This document shows positions 29,331 to 38,525 of a stretch of 64,000 nucleotides of DNA, one piece after another. Made by a program: the position numbers and the translations under genes. Origin of the DNA: Bin80 sp965215475. GTDB lineage: Bacteria; Bacteroidota; Rhodothermia; Rhodothermales; Bin80. Location of the stretch: assembly GCA_965215475.1 (NCBI GenBank), contig OZ244061.1, forward strand, positions 2,356,001 to 2,420,000. Direction: 5' to 3'. Numbering within the stretch: the stretch's first letter is position 1; every line of letters starts with the position of its first letter. The notes below the pieces were generated by a model. It made no database searches and was not told where the DNA came from. It saw only the letters and a list, made by a program, of their open reading frames with translations.

Positions 29331-32036
29331 TCAGTCTTCTCCGGCATCCATATCGTCTTCTTCTTGGCCATGGGTGGCAAACAATTCAAGTTGGACGTAA
29401 ACCGGGTTTACTACAACTTCAACCTTGGTGATATAATCACCTGGAGGAAAACTTATTCCGATAGTTGGGATGCGGACGTTCTTCAATGAGGAATTAGGGT
29501 GTCCGGTTATAACATGTATCATAAGAAGAGGGCATGTTCGAATTGCGCGATAATCTGTGTCAATGATTGTTCTTTCGGTCTTATTCTGTTTTGCCCTGAG
29601 ATCTGCCCTTTTTGCCGCTTGAAGCACTTGGTATTCGGAAAGCCCAAGTCCTTCATCTCCGCGGCTCGCTACTCTGCCCTTATTAAGAACCCAACGATCA
29701 CCACCTTCTTTAAATCCATCTTGCTTTCTCCATTGAGCTCCTAGATTTGACAAATTAGCCTTGTTTTCTCTTTCCCGAATGGATACCAGAACGACATCGC
29801 ATGTTTGATATTTTTCGGAAGTTTCCCTTAAGTATTTGATTACACCGAACTTCCTATGTTCTTGGGATTTGTGGGTCGTGAATTGAGTCAAGAATTGCTC
29901 AATTTTCTCTGTGGGAACTTCGCGAATGATCCATCCCTTGGTACTTTCCTTTCCCGGATTCTTGGCACGTTCAAGGGTTTCCGTAGGCCAAAAATCTGCG
30001 ATCAGTTTTTCATTTTTGGAGTTAAGTTTAGAACTCATTGGTAGGATTGTAAATTCTGCGATCCGAGCGCTATAATTGTGCCGCAGAATGTGCTTCTGAC
30101 CACTTTGCATTTTTCTTGGAGAAGTAATCAGAAGTCGATCCGGGTGCGTTTCTACATATAAACCAAAGTCTTTGGGTGTTTTACCCATTAGACGCATATC
30201 GCGAACCTGATCTACCAAATCAAGGGTTACTTTGGTTACATGCGAGTACCAAGAAATCGCATCTCCAGAGAGATGGATACGGCAAAGGTCGCTGTATCCG
30301 TGCCGGTACCCAAACCATCGTCCCATCTGCATAAGAGTGTCGTACATCCTAGTGCTTCGATAGACATAGCTCACGCATAGCCCTTCAATCGTGAGTCCAC
30401 GCGAAAGACTCAATCCTCCAACCGCAATGGCTGTAAGTCCATTTCCGCTGACCTCATATTTTTTATAGTCCAGCCTATCGTCAGACTGAGCGTTAATCAT
30501 GAAAAGGCGAATGCTGGTTGCTGCATTTTGTAGTTCGGACTTAATATCTTCCCAGGAATGACCACAATGCGAGAATGTCATATTAAAGGCTTTTTTAAGC
30601 CGTTGCATGCTTAGGTTACGAGATGAAATCATATCGGGCATTGCGTAATTTGCCTGCACGGCTTCTTTGACTTCTCGCAGATATATGCTGACTAAATCCC
30701 GGATTTGTTTCTGTACATTAACAAATCGGGATACATTGATCATCATGGAACAGTGATGTGCTTGGTGACCTCGCAGATTCCGAATGGATTTGGCAACGAT
30801 AAACTCGTTCAAAGCTGTATGCAGACTAGCGGGGAGTACAGAAATCTCATGATCTTTTTTGTGGGTCAAAGGGAGTACATCATTGCAGTCGGTGATCGGA
30901 ATGGTCACCTGATTAGAGGTTTCTTCATTCTCGGGTAGAAACACTTTCTCCGGTCCAAAGTAATTGGTTGGCGCATCTAAAAAATAAATAAAGTGGCGGG
31001 GAAAGAGATCTTTTTGCACATCTTCATCATAGGAATCCGGGTTGATAAAGATATTGGCGAAAGGCGTTGCGGTATATCCCACGAAGCTGGATTTAGCAAA
31101 CAGTTTCAGGATTTGCCGAATTAATCGGTTGGTCTTTGTCGGATCATGTTCATCTTTGTTCGTATTGATTGAAGCATGATCCGCTTCGTCGTCAATCAGT
31201 AGCGCTGGGACTGCTTTAATTTGATCAGCCCCTTGGGCGTTCATATCCTTCAGCCAGTGATAGAGAGATGTCAGCACACTCACATTTTTTTTGACGACCA
31301 GAATAATCGGTCTGCTGAAGTCATTCAATTCCCATCCGCTTTGCCGGGCCACTTGCTTATTAAAATCACTGCTAACAGTTGTGAGTGTTACCGGGCTAGG
31401 AAATTTAGGAGTTTGCTCCTGATTGAGAGTTCCGACTCCGATATATTCTTTTGATTCAGAGTGTTTGCCCACAAATCCTTCATCAATGCGCATCTGGGTT
31501 TGGCTTCGGAGGATGTTATGGGTTCCGGCGATCACAACAATGAATTTGTATCCTGCATCTGCAGCCCTAGTGATCAGTGCAAGGTAGTTTGCTGTTTTGC
31601 CTGACTGAACATTTCCAATGACTAACCCACGTCGATCCCAAGAGTTGGAGGACAGCGGGTTCTCCAACATTCCGAGGATCTTTTCACTCACATCACGAAG
31701 TGATTGGCACATTCTGTTTGACCATCCAGAATAGCCCAAGTACCGGAAATAGGCATCAGAGTATATCCAATCAATATCTGTTCGCTTGTCTACCCAGTCA
31801 GAATCATGTTTAGAATCTTCTTGGGTCAGGGATATTCCACTCCCCATTCTAGTAGTGATAGCCGAAAGTACTCGATTCACTATAGGGCTCAGATCTCTAT
31901 GATAGTCGAAACCTTTCGCAAGCACCTCTGCCTTTAATCTAACTTCATTCTCTTTTGGAGTAGAATCAAATTCGCGATTCAGAATTCTAATCAGAGTACT
32001 CACAAAGTCCTGCTCCATTACAAGAGTGTGTGCCAT
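29331..32036 (-). CDS. Z1-domain superfamily 2 ATPase of the Mza-type operon
   Basis: 901 aa. Walker A GLVIGNVQSGKTANYLALI (~residue 138), Walker B PALLIDDEADHASIN, motif III FVGYTATPFANIF, then the Z1 block TAIAVGGLSLSRGLTIEGL and MYDTLMQMGRWFGYRHGYSD with arginine-finger-type residues. Z1 proteins are helicase-like ATPases that accompany MORC/MutL ATPases in restriction-type systems. The start codon overlaps the stop of the GHKL ATPase gene by 1 bp. Confidence 0.95.
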   Translation of the reverse strand: MAHTLVMEQDFVSTLIRILNREFDSTPKENEVRLKAEVLAKGFDYHRDLSPIVNRVLSAITTRMGSGISLTQEDSKHDSDWVDKRTDIDWIYSDAYFRYLGYSGWSNRMCQSLRDVSEKILGMLENPLSSNSWDRRGLVIGNVQSGKTANYLALITRAADAGYKFIVVIAGTHNILRSQTQMRIDEGFVGKHSESKEYIGVGTLNQEQTPKFPSPVTLTTVSSDFNKQVARQSGWELNDFSRPIILVVKKNVSVLTSLYHWLKDMNAQGADQIKAVPALLIDDEADHASINTNKDEHDPTKTNRLIRQILKLFAKSSFVGYTATPFANIFINPDSYDEDVQKDLFPRHFIYFLDAPTNYFGPEKVFLPENEETSNQVTIPITDCNDVLPLTHKKDHEISVLPASLHTALNEFIVAKSIRNLRGHQAHHCSMMINVSRFVNVQKQIRDLVSIYLREVKEAVQANYAMPDMISSRNLSMQRLKKAFNMTFSHCGHSWEDIKSELQNAATSIRLFMINAQSDDRLDYKKYEVSGNGLTAIAVGGLSLSRGLTIEGLCVSYVYRSTRMYDTLMQMGRWFGYRHGYSDLCRIHLSGDAISWYSHVTKVTLDLVDQVRDMRLMGKTPKDFGLYVETHPDRLLITSPRKMQSGQKHILRHNYSARIAEFTILPMSSKLNSKNEKLIADFWPTETLERAKNPGKESTKGWIIREVPTEKIEQFLTQFTTHKSQEHRKFGVIKYLRETSEKYQTCDVVLVSIRERENKANLSNLGAQWRKQDGFKEGGDRWVLNKGRVASRGDEGLGLSEYQVLQAAKRADLRAKQNKTERTIIDTDYRAIRTCPLLMIHVITGHPNSSLKNVRIPTIGISFPPGDYITKVEVVVNPVYVQLELFATHGQEEDDMDAGED

Positions 32037-33520
32037 TATTCCGAATCCTCACTCAAATAGTCTTCTACGATGTTCCAGTAGTGATCAAAGAGGCAGGTTG
32101 ACTGGAGAAAATCCTCAAAAATCTTCGTGTCGTGCTGAAATTCTTTGGGGAGGCTTTTGCGCAGTATTTGAATTCTCTCCACAATAGATTCCTTTTTTTG
32201 ATTCAGTTGGTAGATCTGCTTTGGATTATCATTCCAGTCAATGCTGATTCTCTCTACCGGAAGATCTTGTCCAATCATATCAAGAAGTAGCTTCAGTTGA
32301 GAGCGGCCGACTTGATTTAATTGCTGATTCAGTTCCGTTACCATCGGATGATCTGTATTCAAAGCGTAACGTATACCGTGAGTTGAATCGGGATATCTTT
32401 GCCAGAGCGGGAAAGAATTTTTTTCTGAGTTGAGCGGTTTTGTCCGTTCTGTGTAAACCCTTTTGCTTCGGGTTGTGATTATGTCTAGAATCTGACTTAG
32501 ACGATCGCGGACAGCTCGGGGAGGCTGAACTCTAGATTTTTTAATGTCAATTGTCCACCAGCGATCAAGTTTGCTCGGAAAATCGATCTGAACCCTGGCG
32601 AGTTGGGTAGATTTGTTTTTTGGAATCAGCCGAAACCATCCTCCCCACGAAACCAGCCGACGGTTACGGTAGACGTAGACTCCCTGATTTTCATAAAAGC
32701 CGCTGTAGTCTTTGTAGAGATCAAATTTTTCCACAGAAAGTTTGCTATGGTGGGGCAGGATATAGCCCTGCATTCTGATTTCCCGGGAGTCAATAGAGAT
32801 ACGTTCAAGAGGTAGACGCTGTGTGGCCGTGTGATTACGGCAGAATGGATCAAAGGGTTTTACGGGGTGTCCATTTACAGATATTTTCAGTGGGTCGCAC
32901 CAAGAGACATCCCCCTCCATAAATCGATGAAATACCAGTGCAAGATGTTGTGTCACCGCGGCCAGTTTTCTATTAATAATCCGTTGCCGATCCTTCCCTA
33001 CAGAGTCGCCAAACAGTCGGTCAGGGTTGCGCCAAAGGATCAACGTTCCGCGGAGGGGTAACTTATCAATGAATGGGAGCTCACGAATCTCTTGTAAACT
33101 CAGAATGGAAACAATCCAGTCATCCCGGTGATCTACCACATCTAGATTCCATTCCGCTCCGTTAATCTGCCCTTCCTGTCGACTTATGACGGTTAAGCAT
33201 CTACACTGGGAGAAGGAGGCCGTCTTCAAACCTAGTCCGAATTTTCCCAGATCATGAGGCGATCGTTCCTGAATGCGGTGTGAGCCACCATGCTGCATAG
33301 CATGAATGATTTCGAGATCTCCCATTCCACGACCATTATCAAGAATGGCCAGCGTGGGCTTCTCGGTATCAGAGATACAGTAAATATCAATTTTTTCTGC
33401 TCCAGCGGAAATACTGTTATCTACTAGGTCTGCGATTGCAGTCTCAAGTGAGTACCCAATGTCACGCATAGATGCAGACAGCGAGGCTGCACTCGGAGGA
33501 AGACGTAGTTCACGTGACAT
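32036..33520 (-). CDS. MutL/MORC-type GHKL ATPase of the Mza-type operon
   Basis: 494 aa. Bergerat ATP-binding fold at the N-terminus: ETAIADLVDNSISAGAEKI (N box), LAILDNGRGMGDLEI (G1) and DLGKFGLGLKTASFSQC (G2), residues ~28-120. An S5-like transducer region follows with FYENQGVYVYRNRRLVSWGGW. The architecture is that of the prokaryotic MORC-related ATPases described in restriction-type operons. Overlaps vsr upstream by 11 bp and the Z1 gene downstream by 1 bp. Confidence 0.93.
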   Translation of the reverse strand: MSRELRLPPSAASLSASMRDIGYSLETAIADLVDNSISAGAEKIDIYCISDTEKPTLAILDNGRGMGDLEIIHAMQHGGSHRIQERSPHDLGKFGLGLKTASFSQCRCLTVISRQEGQINGAEWNLDVVDHRDDWIVSILSLQEIRELPFIDKLPLRGTLILWRNPDRLFGDSVGKDRQRIINRKLAAVTQHLALVFHRFMEGDVSWCDPLKISVNGHPVKPFDPFCRNHTATQRLPLERISIDSREIRMQGYILPHHSKLSVEKFDLYKDYSGFYENQGVYVYRNRRLVSWGGWFRLIPKNKSTQLARVQIDFPSKLDRWWTIDIKKSRVQPPRAVRDRLSQILDIITTRSKRVYTERTKPLNSEKNSFPLWQRYPDSTHGIRYALNTDHPMVTELNQQLNQVGRSQLKLLLDMIGQDLPVERISIDWNDNPKQIYQLNQKKESIVERIQILRKSLPKEFQHDTKIFEDFLQSTCLFDHYWNIVEDYLSEDSE

Positions 33521-33941
33521 GTTTGTCCTCCTGCAAATGATGTGCTATTCGACGGGCTACTCTATCTACTCTTGCATTAATTTCGCACTCCCAAGCAATG
33601 ATTACCAGCCACCCCAATTGCTTGAGCGCAGTGGAATTATATTTATCTCGTTCAACCGTAGTGCGAAACTTTTCCACCCAGAAGGTCTGATTAGATTTCG
33701 GAGTAGTAGCGTGCTTACAACCCTGATGACGATGCCAGAAACAACCGTGTACAAAGATGACCGCACGGTATTTACAAAGGACTATATCGGGTTTCCCGGG
33801 TAGTTTAGAATCATGAACCCGAAACCGAACCCCCCGTCTATGAAGTGCCGAACGAAGTTTTCTCTCAGGACCCGTATCACGTCCTCTGATTCGGGACATA
33901 TTCCAACTGCGACGCTTTTTTGAGAGATGATCGGCCATCAC
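33510..33941 (-). CDS. vsr: Very-short-patch-repair (Vsr) endonuclease
   Basis: 143 aa, usual Vsr size. MSRIRGRDTGPERKLRSALHR, then FRVHDSKLPGKPDIVL (catalytic Asp), VIFVHGCFWHRHQGCKHA (zinc/active-site His and Cys) and LGWLVIIAWECEI. Vsr nicks T:G mismatches that arise by deamination of 5-methylcytosine, so it normally accompanies a C5 methyltransferase, as here. ATGA overlap with the methyltransferase stop. Confidence 0.95.
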   Translation of the reverse strand: MMADHLSKKRRSWNMSRIRGRDTGPERKLRSALHRRGVRFRVHDSKLPGKPDIVLCKYRAVIFVHGCFWHRHQGCKHATTPKSNQTFWVEKFRTTVERDKYNSTALKQLGWLVIIAWECEINARVDRVARRIAHHLQEDKHVT

Positions 33942-35494
33942 AATATCTTTTTGGCAGCATCTAGAACATCTGCTACAACGTCTCCGATCTGGCGGGCTAG
34001 GTACGGAGGTACGGCATTCCCGATTTGTCGATATTGTTCGGTTCGCGGCCCCTCAAATTTGTAGTTGTCTGGAAAGGTTTGGAGACGTGCTGCTTCGCGC
34101 ACGGTCAGACTCCGGCACTGTTCCAGATCATAGTGGATATAGTAGTGACCATCTTTAGCAATATGTGCCGTGATAGTGGATGCAGATCGTTTCGGCAGCT
34201 GCACCTTGAATCTGTCTACAAACTTTTTCCCTGCCACACCATCTTCAATATCACGATGATTTGGTAGCAGAGCTTGTGGAAAGTCAAGTAATTTTGGGCT
34301 TCTGCCAGTCACATGAGCAAAAGCTGTTGCGAATGCATAGCGCTGAAGATCTGCTGTCATATGAGCACGTGCATCATGCCCCGTTAGTGTGCGTACGCGC
34401 GGATCATACATGAACGCCATTGCCCCACCAGTCTTTGATGGCTGCGGTGGATAAGAGGTCGCACTGCGTCTAAATGTGTTTGATCTAGACTTGAAGAGAG
34501 TATCTATTCTGCCGCGTATGGCGTCAGCGTGAGTGTGGCTTCCAAAATCAATCTTTTTCAGGGAGAAGATTGCTGATATCCAGGCCTCTGAAGTGTCCGG
34601 CTCATCCGTGATCCCGCTACGGATTTTGGGTAGATGTCCGATGGTTTGCTCTACAGTCAGAGGCTCTTCAGGTGTCAACTGTGCAGGCGTAATGTTAAGA
34701 TCACTACGGATTCCTAAAACAAACACCCGATGCCGGGTTTGCGGTATGCCATGCAATTCGGATTTGACCAGAAAATCTTGGAGCTTGCTTGCGCTACCGA
34801 ATAAGGTATTTGGGCAGTAGAGTCCATGGAGTTTATACTCGGAAAATTTGTCTCCCGAGGTCCCTAGAGCACATCGTGGGTTTCTGAGATCTTTCCAGAT
34901 CATTTGGATCATGGACTCTCCATTGTGTGTGGCAGAGAGGAGGCCCTTGACATTCTCCATTACGAAGACGGGAGGTCCGTGCTCAGCAATAATCTTCAAG
35001 TATTCTTTGTAGAGAAAATGACGCTCATCATCCACAAATCCGGGCATGTTTTGCATACGTGAGCGACCGGCTACGGAGTATGCCTGACAGGGTGGTCCTC
35101 CAACGAGTACCCACAGGGGAGTATTTGCTAGCCTATCCGCAATGATCTTTCGGACACGGTCATGATTTTGAGGTCCGAGTTTGAGATGTAGAGCAGATTT
35201 TTCGGCATGACGTGATGCAGTGGGATAGGATGCGAAGAGTTCTACATCATTCACGGCACCATCCATATAGCGGTAGTAGGCTTCTGGAGCTCTGCCGGGA
35301 GGGAAGGAGCGGAAGAAATGCCTGAGGCGCAGCGTTTTATGCGCCCAGGCATCTTTTTCAATGGATGCAGCTATAAAAAATCGGGGGGGGGGGGGCGATT
35401 TCAAACTACTGCTGCCCGCAGAAGCAACAAACCCTTCCCCTAATCCACCAGGCCCTGCGAAAAGATCTACAACAGGATAGGGTGCTACTTTCAT
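33938..35494 (-). CDS. C5-cytosine DNA methyltransferase of the Mza-type operon, with poly-C tract
   Basis: Start chosen at 35494 (MKVAPYPVVDLFAGPGG) because motif I begins at once; 518 aa. Motifs: VVDLFAGPGGLGEGF (I), VLVGGPPCQAYSVAGRS (IV, catalytic Cys), FVMENVKGLLS (VI), GIPQTRHRVFVLGIR (VIII), EAARLQTFPDNYKF and YRQIGNAVPPYLARQIG (IX-X). Between motifs I and II a run of 13 C residues on the coding strand (35383-35395) encodes PPPP about 35 codons after the start. Presumably protects self DNA from the operon's nucleases. First gene of a tightly overlapping operon. Confidence 0.93.
   Translation of the reverse strand: MKVAPYPVVDLFAGPGGLGEGFVASAGSSSLKSPPPPRFFIAASIEKDAWAHKTLRLRHFFRSFPPGRAPEAYYRYMDGAVNDVELFASYPTASRHAEKSALHLKLGPQNHDRVRKIIADRLANTPLWVLVGGPPCQAYSVAGRSRMQNMPGFVDDERHFLYKEYLKIIAEHGPPVFVMENVKGLLSATHNGESMIQMIWKDLRNPRCALGTSGDKFSEYKLHGLYCPNTLFGSASKLQDFLVKSELHGIPQTRHRVFVLGIRSDLNITPAQLTPEEPLTVEQTIGHLPKIRSGITDEPDTSEAWISAIFSLKKIDFGSHTHADAIRGRIDTLFKSRSNTFRRSATSYPPQPSKTGGAMAFMYDPRVRTLTGHDARAHMTADLQRYAFATAFAHVTGRSPKLLDFPQALLPNHRDIEDGVAGKKFVDRFKVQLPKRSASTITAHIAKDGHYYIHYDLEQCRSLTVREAARLQTFPDNYKFEGPRTEQYRQIGNAVPPYLARQIGDVVADVLDAAKKIL
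35383..35395 (-). repeat. 13-bp homopolymeric C tract inside the methyltransferase gene
   Basis: Thirteen G on the plus strand (C on the coding strand), ~100 bp after the start codon. Tracts of this length are prone to slipped-strand mispairing. A change of one base would shift the frame and terminate the protein early. As written the frame is ON. Confidence 0.9.
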
Positions 35495-35876
35495 GAATAT
35501 CAAAATCAGAGGAATACGCCGATGAAATATAGTGGGCCTAAAATATACTGAATTGCGGGTTCCTGGTAGCAATGCCAAATCAGCTCCTCTCTTTCATTGT
35601 AGTCAAATTCGTTTTTAGTAGCGTTCCTCAGTGCAAATTTCTCTCAATTTCTGTCAATTTTGTGTGAATGGTGGAATATCCAAGATGGGCAAATGGGATA
35701 TCATTGGGGGGAGTGTGTCAAAGTTAGTAGATCCAACGCCAGATTGTAATCATGAGCAACGTAAATCTAGGAATGGTTATCGTTGGATGCCTGACACATG
35801 GTAGTCCGTGCAATGATGAGATTTCCGCAGATAAGGCTATATTTTACTGTCATTCGGGAAAATGTATTGATAGAAT
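35495..35876. promoter_or_regulatory. Divergent region between the Mza-type operon and the ferredoxin reductase
   Basis: 382 bp holding promoters for both directions. On the minus strand a TTGACA lies near 35660, a possible -35 element, but no matching -10 is convincing. It also contains the second copy of the 20-bp IS-end-like repeat (35709-35728). Confidence 0.35.
35709..35728 (+). repeat. 20-bp repeat, copy 2 (solo IS end)
   Basis: Identical to 22382-22401, GGGAGTGTGTCAAAGTTAGT, in direct orientation. No transposase adjoins this copy. The two copies bracket 13.3 kb containing the whole Mza-type operon. Confidence 0.6.
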
Positions 35877-37265
35877 ATGGCGATCATCGGAAGTACAGAA
35901 ACTCCCTGTAGGATTGCAATCATCGGAGCAGGTCCGGCAGGATTCTATGCAGCAGGGCACCTGCTGAAACAAAAAACTCATGTCGTGACAGTAGATGTAT
36001 TTGACAAACTTCCTGTTCCCTATGGACTTGTTCGCAGTGGTGTTGCTCCAGATCATCAGAAGATCAAAAATGTAACCCGCGTCTATGAAAAAATTGCGGC
36101 ACAGGAAGGATTTCGATTTTTTGGGAATGTTGAGTACGGCAAGGATATTGATCTCTCAGATCTGAGTAATCATTATCATCAAGTATACTTTTCCACCGGT
36201 GCACAGGTGGATCGTCGGCTAAATATTTCGGGAGAAGATTTACATCGGAGCTACTCGGCTACAGATTTTGTTGCCTGGTATAATGGTCATCCAGATTACA
36301 CGGATCTGCAGTTTGATCTGTCCAAGCCTTGTGTAGCAGTCATAGGGGTTGGGAATGTGGCGGTAGATGTTTGCCGAATCCTTTGCCGCACAGTAGATGA
36401 ATTAAAAAGTACAGATATTGCGGATTACGCCTTGGAGGCACTGGCTGAAAGTCAGGTACGCGAGATTCATATGTTAGGAAGGCGAGGGCCTGCGCAGGCG
36501 GCATTTACGTATCCAGAAGCTAAAGAACTGGGAGAACTGATGAATGCAGATATCTTCGTTCCAGAATCAGAAGCGGAGCTGGATCCAGGATCCGATGCAT
36601 GGATGTCAGTCCATGGGAATCGACTGATCACCAAGAAAGTCGAACTTATCCAGACATTTGCAAAAAAGACGGGTGGAGGAAAGCCGCGTCGCTTGGCTCT
36701 GCGCTTTTTAGTCTCACCTGAAGTATTGCATGATGATGGGAAAGGTGGGGTAGGAGGGGTAACCCTTCGCAAAAACAGACTGATTGCCGATGGAGATCGT
36801 CTGCGACCGCAGCCGACAGAGATTACCGAAAAGTTACCTGCAGAGGTGGTATTTCGATCGGTTGGATACCGAGGGGTACCACTTCCAGGATTACCATTCC
36901 GGGAGGACTGGGCTGTAATCCCGAGTGATCAAGGTCGAGTCACGGGTGATGGTATTTCATGTGGAGTTTACGTTGGAGGGTGGATCAAACGCGGACCTAC
37001 TGGAGTGATCGGTACGAACAAACCGGATGCCCAGGAAACCGTTCGGAACATGTTAGAGGATATAGAAGCCGGTCATTATTTCAACCCCGGAAACACAAAC
37101 CCCGAATCCATTGACCATCTATTGCAGGATCGATGTAGAAGTATATTTCGGTGGGACGATTGGATCGAACTGAATCGCCTGGAAATCGCTGCCGGTGAAC
37201 CTCTGGGGTGCCCCAGGGTGAAATTTACTTCAACGGAACGTATGTTGGAAGCACTTTGCCGTTAG
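35877..37265 (+). CDS. Ferredoxin/adrenodoxin-type NADP+ reductase
   Basis: 462 aa. FAD-binding GxGxxG in CRIAIIGAGPAGFYAAGHLL at residues 12-31; PVPYGLVRSGVAPDHQKIK is the family signature; VAVIGVGNVAVDVCRIL is the NADP(H) Rossmann motif; the C-terminal GWIKRGPTGVIGTNKPDAQE is diagnostic of adrenodoxin reductase/FprA enzymes. Transfers electrons between NADP(H) and a ferredoxin. Monocistronic; start chosen at the first ATG. Confidence 0.94.
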   Translation: MAIIGSTETPCRIAIIGAGPAGFYAAGHLLKQKTHVVTVDVFDKLPVPYGLVRSGVAPDHQKIKNVTRVYEKIAAQEGFRFFGNVEYGKDIDLSDLSNHYHQVYFSTGAQVDRRLNISGEDLHRSYSATDFVAWYNGHPDYTDLQFDLSKPCVAVIGVGNVAVDVCRILCRTVDELKSTDIADYALEALAESQVREIHMLGRRGPAQAAFTYPEAKELGELMNADIFVPESEAELDPGSDAWMSVHGNRLITKKVELIQTFAKKTGGGKPRRLALRFLVSPEVLHDDGKGGVGGVTLRKNRLIADGDRLRPQPTEITEKLPAEVVFRSVGYRGVPLPGLPFREDWAVIPSDQGRVTGDGISCGVYVGGWIKRGPTGVIGTNKPDAQETVRNMLEDIEAGHYFNPGNTNPESIDHLLQDRCRSIFRWDDWIELNRLEIAAGEPLGCPRVKFTSTERMLEALCR

Positions 37266-37376
37266 GGAAAGCTCTCAGTTTTTTGCCCCAGATCTTACTA
37301 GAAAATTCAGCATATTCAGGAGCACAGCCGCACAAATTGTAGCCGAACCAAATCTTTTCCTGGTTCTTCCACTTTT

Positions 37377-38160
37377 TTAGTGGGTTGACCGATTTTGATA
37401 GCCTACTGGATATAAATCCAGACCGCCAAGATAGAAGTATATCGCATTCGCAAACCGCTCGGGATTTCGGAATCCTCGTGCACGAACTTTGATCGTTTTA
37501 ATCCGACGATTGATCCTCTCAGCGGGTCCATTACTCACCCTGAGAACAATGGCATTGATGATTCTCCAGAGATATTTTTTGATCGTCTTGGAGACGTTTC
37601 TCATGGGATCCAACCGACTTCGGTCAAGCCATCCTACCCATCGCTTCCAACCTTTGAGTGCCCAAGTACGACTCGTGTAGTTCCACAGCTTCAGGTTCAT
37701 TTCCTTCATCGCCCAAGCACGTGCTGTTTTCAACGTACTGTTCTTTCATGGATCCAATCGTTTCTTTTGTTTTGCCGACATATTCTTCCGGTTGGTTCGC
37801 CAATCATACTTTGTCCCAACCAGATCCAGAATGCCTTCTCGCTTCAAGACACGATGCTCTTGTTTACGAACGATATCCAGCCCACCCTGAATATAGTTCG
37901 TCACATGAAAATGATCAAGGGCAATCTTTTTTTTTGGGGGAATTCGTTTAAAAAGAAAATAGATAAAATTATTTTTTCGCCCGTCCTTAGGGGTTTGTAC
38001 GCGGGGAACCCGACCGTAAAAAAAAAAACACTTCCAAGTAAATAGATCCAGATGGCGCCACTGACGCTCCTTGCGATGGATCATACTAAGGTCCCAGGCT
38101 CGCCCGTCTCTGGGCGTACAAGATCCTTCCCCGAATGAGAAACATAAAGATCCAATCGCT
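37377..38160 (-). pseudogene. ISL3-family transposase remnant, deleted and frameshifted
   Basis: Read right to left: a decayed zinc-finger region (CTPRDGRAWDLSMIHRKERQWRHLDL), then a jump to KKIALDHFHVTNYIQGGLD with loss of the segment carrying the first two catalytic Asp residues. After a shift comes TARAWAMKEMNLKLWNYTSR...SNGPAERINRRIKTIKVRARGF (Glu region), ending at 37377. Clearly homologous to the copy at 9851 but diverged. Boundaries and target duplication not found. Confidence 0.8.
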
Positions 38161-38525
38161 TCTGCTCTTCATTCGTTCTCACATCATCAATAGACCAGCA
38201 AGAGTCTAAATTTAACCACCGATGCATCGAAAATCTTAAATCGGTATCACACATAAGAAAAGAAATTTGTGAACCCTGTATTAATCAATTCCACACAATT
38301 CGGGGTAGAACCTCTAAAAACAAGTTCACGCTTATGGTGTGATTCCCCTCGGCTACTTGACACGGCAAGATTAATCATTCCACACAAATTGAAGTAAAAC
38401 CTGATTTTCAGTCTCTCTTTCGCATCATTAACATGCGTTACTAGGGATTTTTGCTGAAAAATGAAGCCTCGCTTGATATCAATATTTTTTGTATATTACT
38501 ACCCAAGCAAAACCCTGATTTTTTC
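38161..38525 (+). promoter_or_regulatory. Leader region of the Cys-rich peptide gene, with an imperfect direct repeat
   Basis: 365 bp without a gene. Two related stretches, 38281-38313 and 38371-38402, share TTAATCA(A)TTCCACACAA followed by a GTA(G/A)AACCT ending, 90 bp apart. They could be operator sites or decayed ends of a small element. Confidence 0.3.

Noticed and set aside
38281..38402. CRISPR-like repeat
   Set aside because: Only two imperfect copies, no regular spacing and no cas gene in the window.
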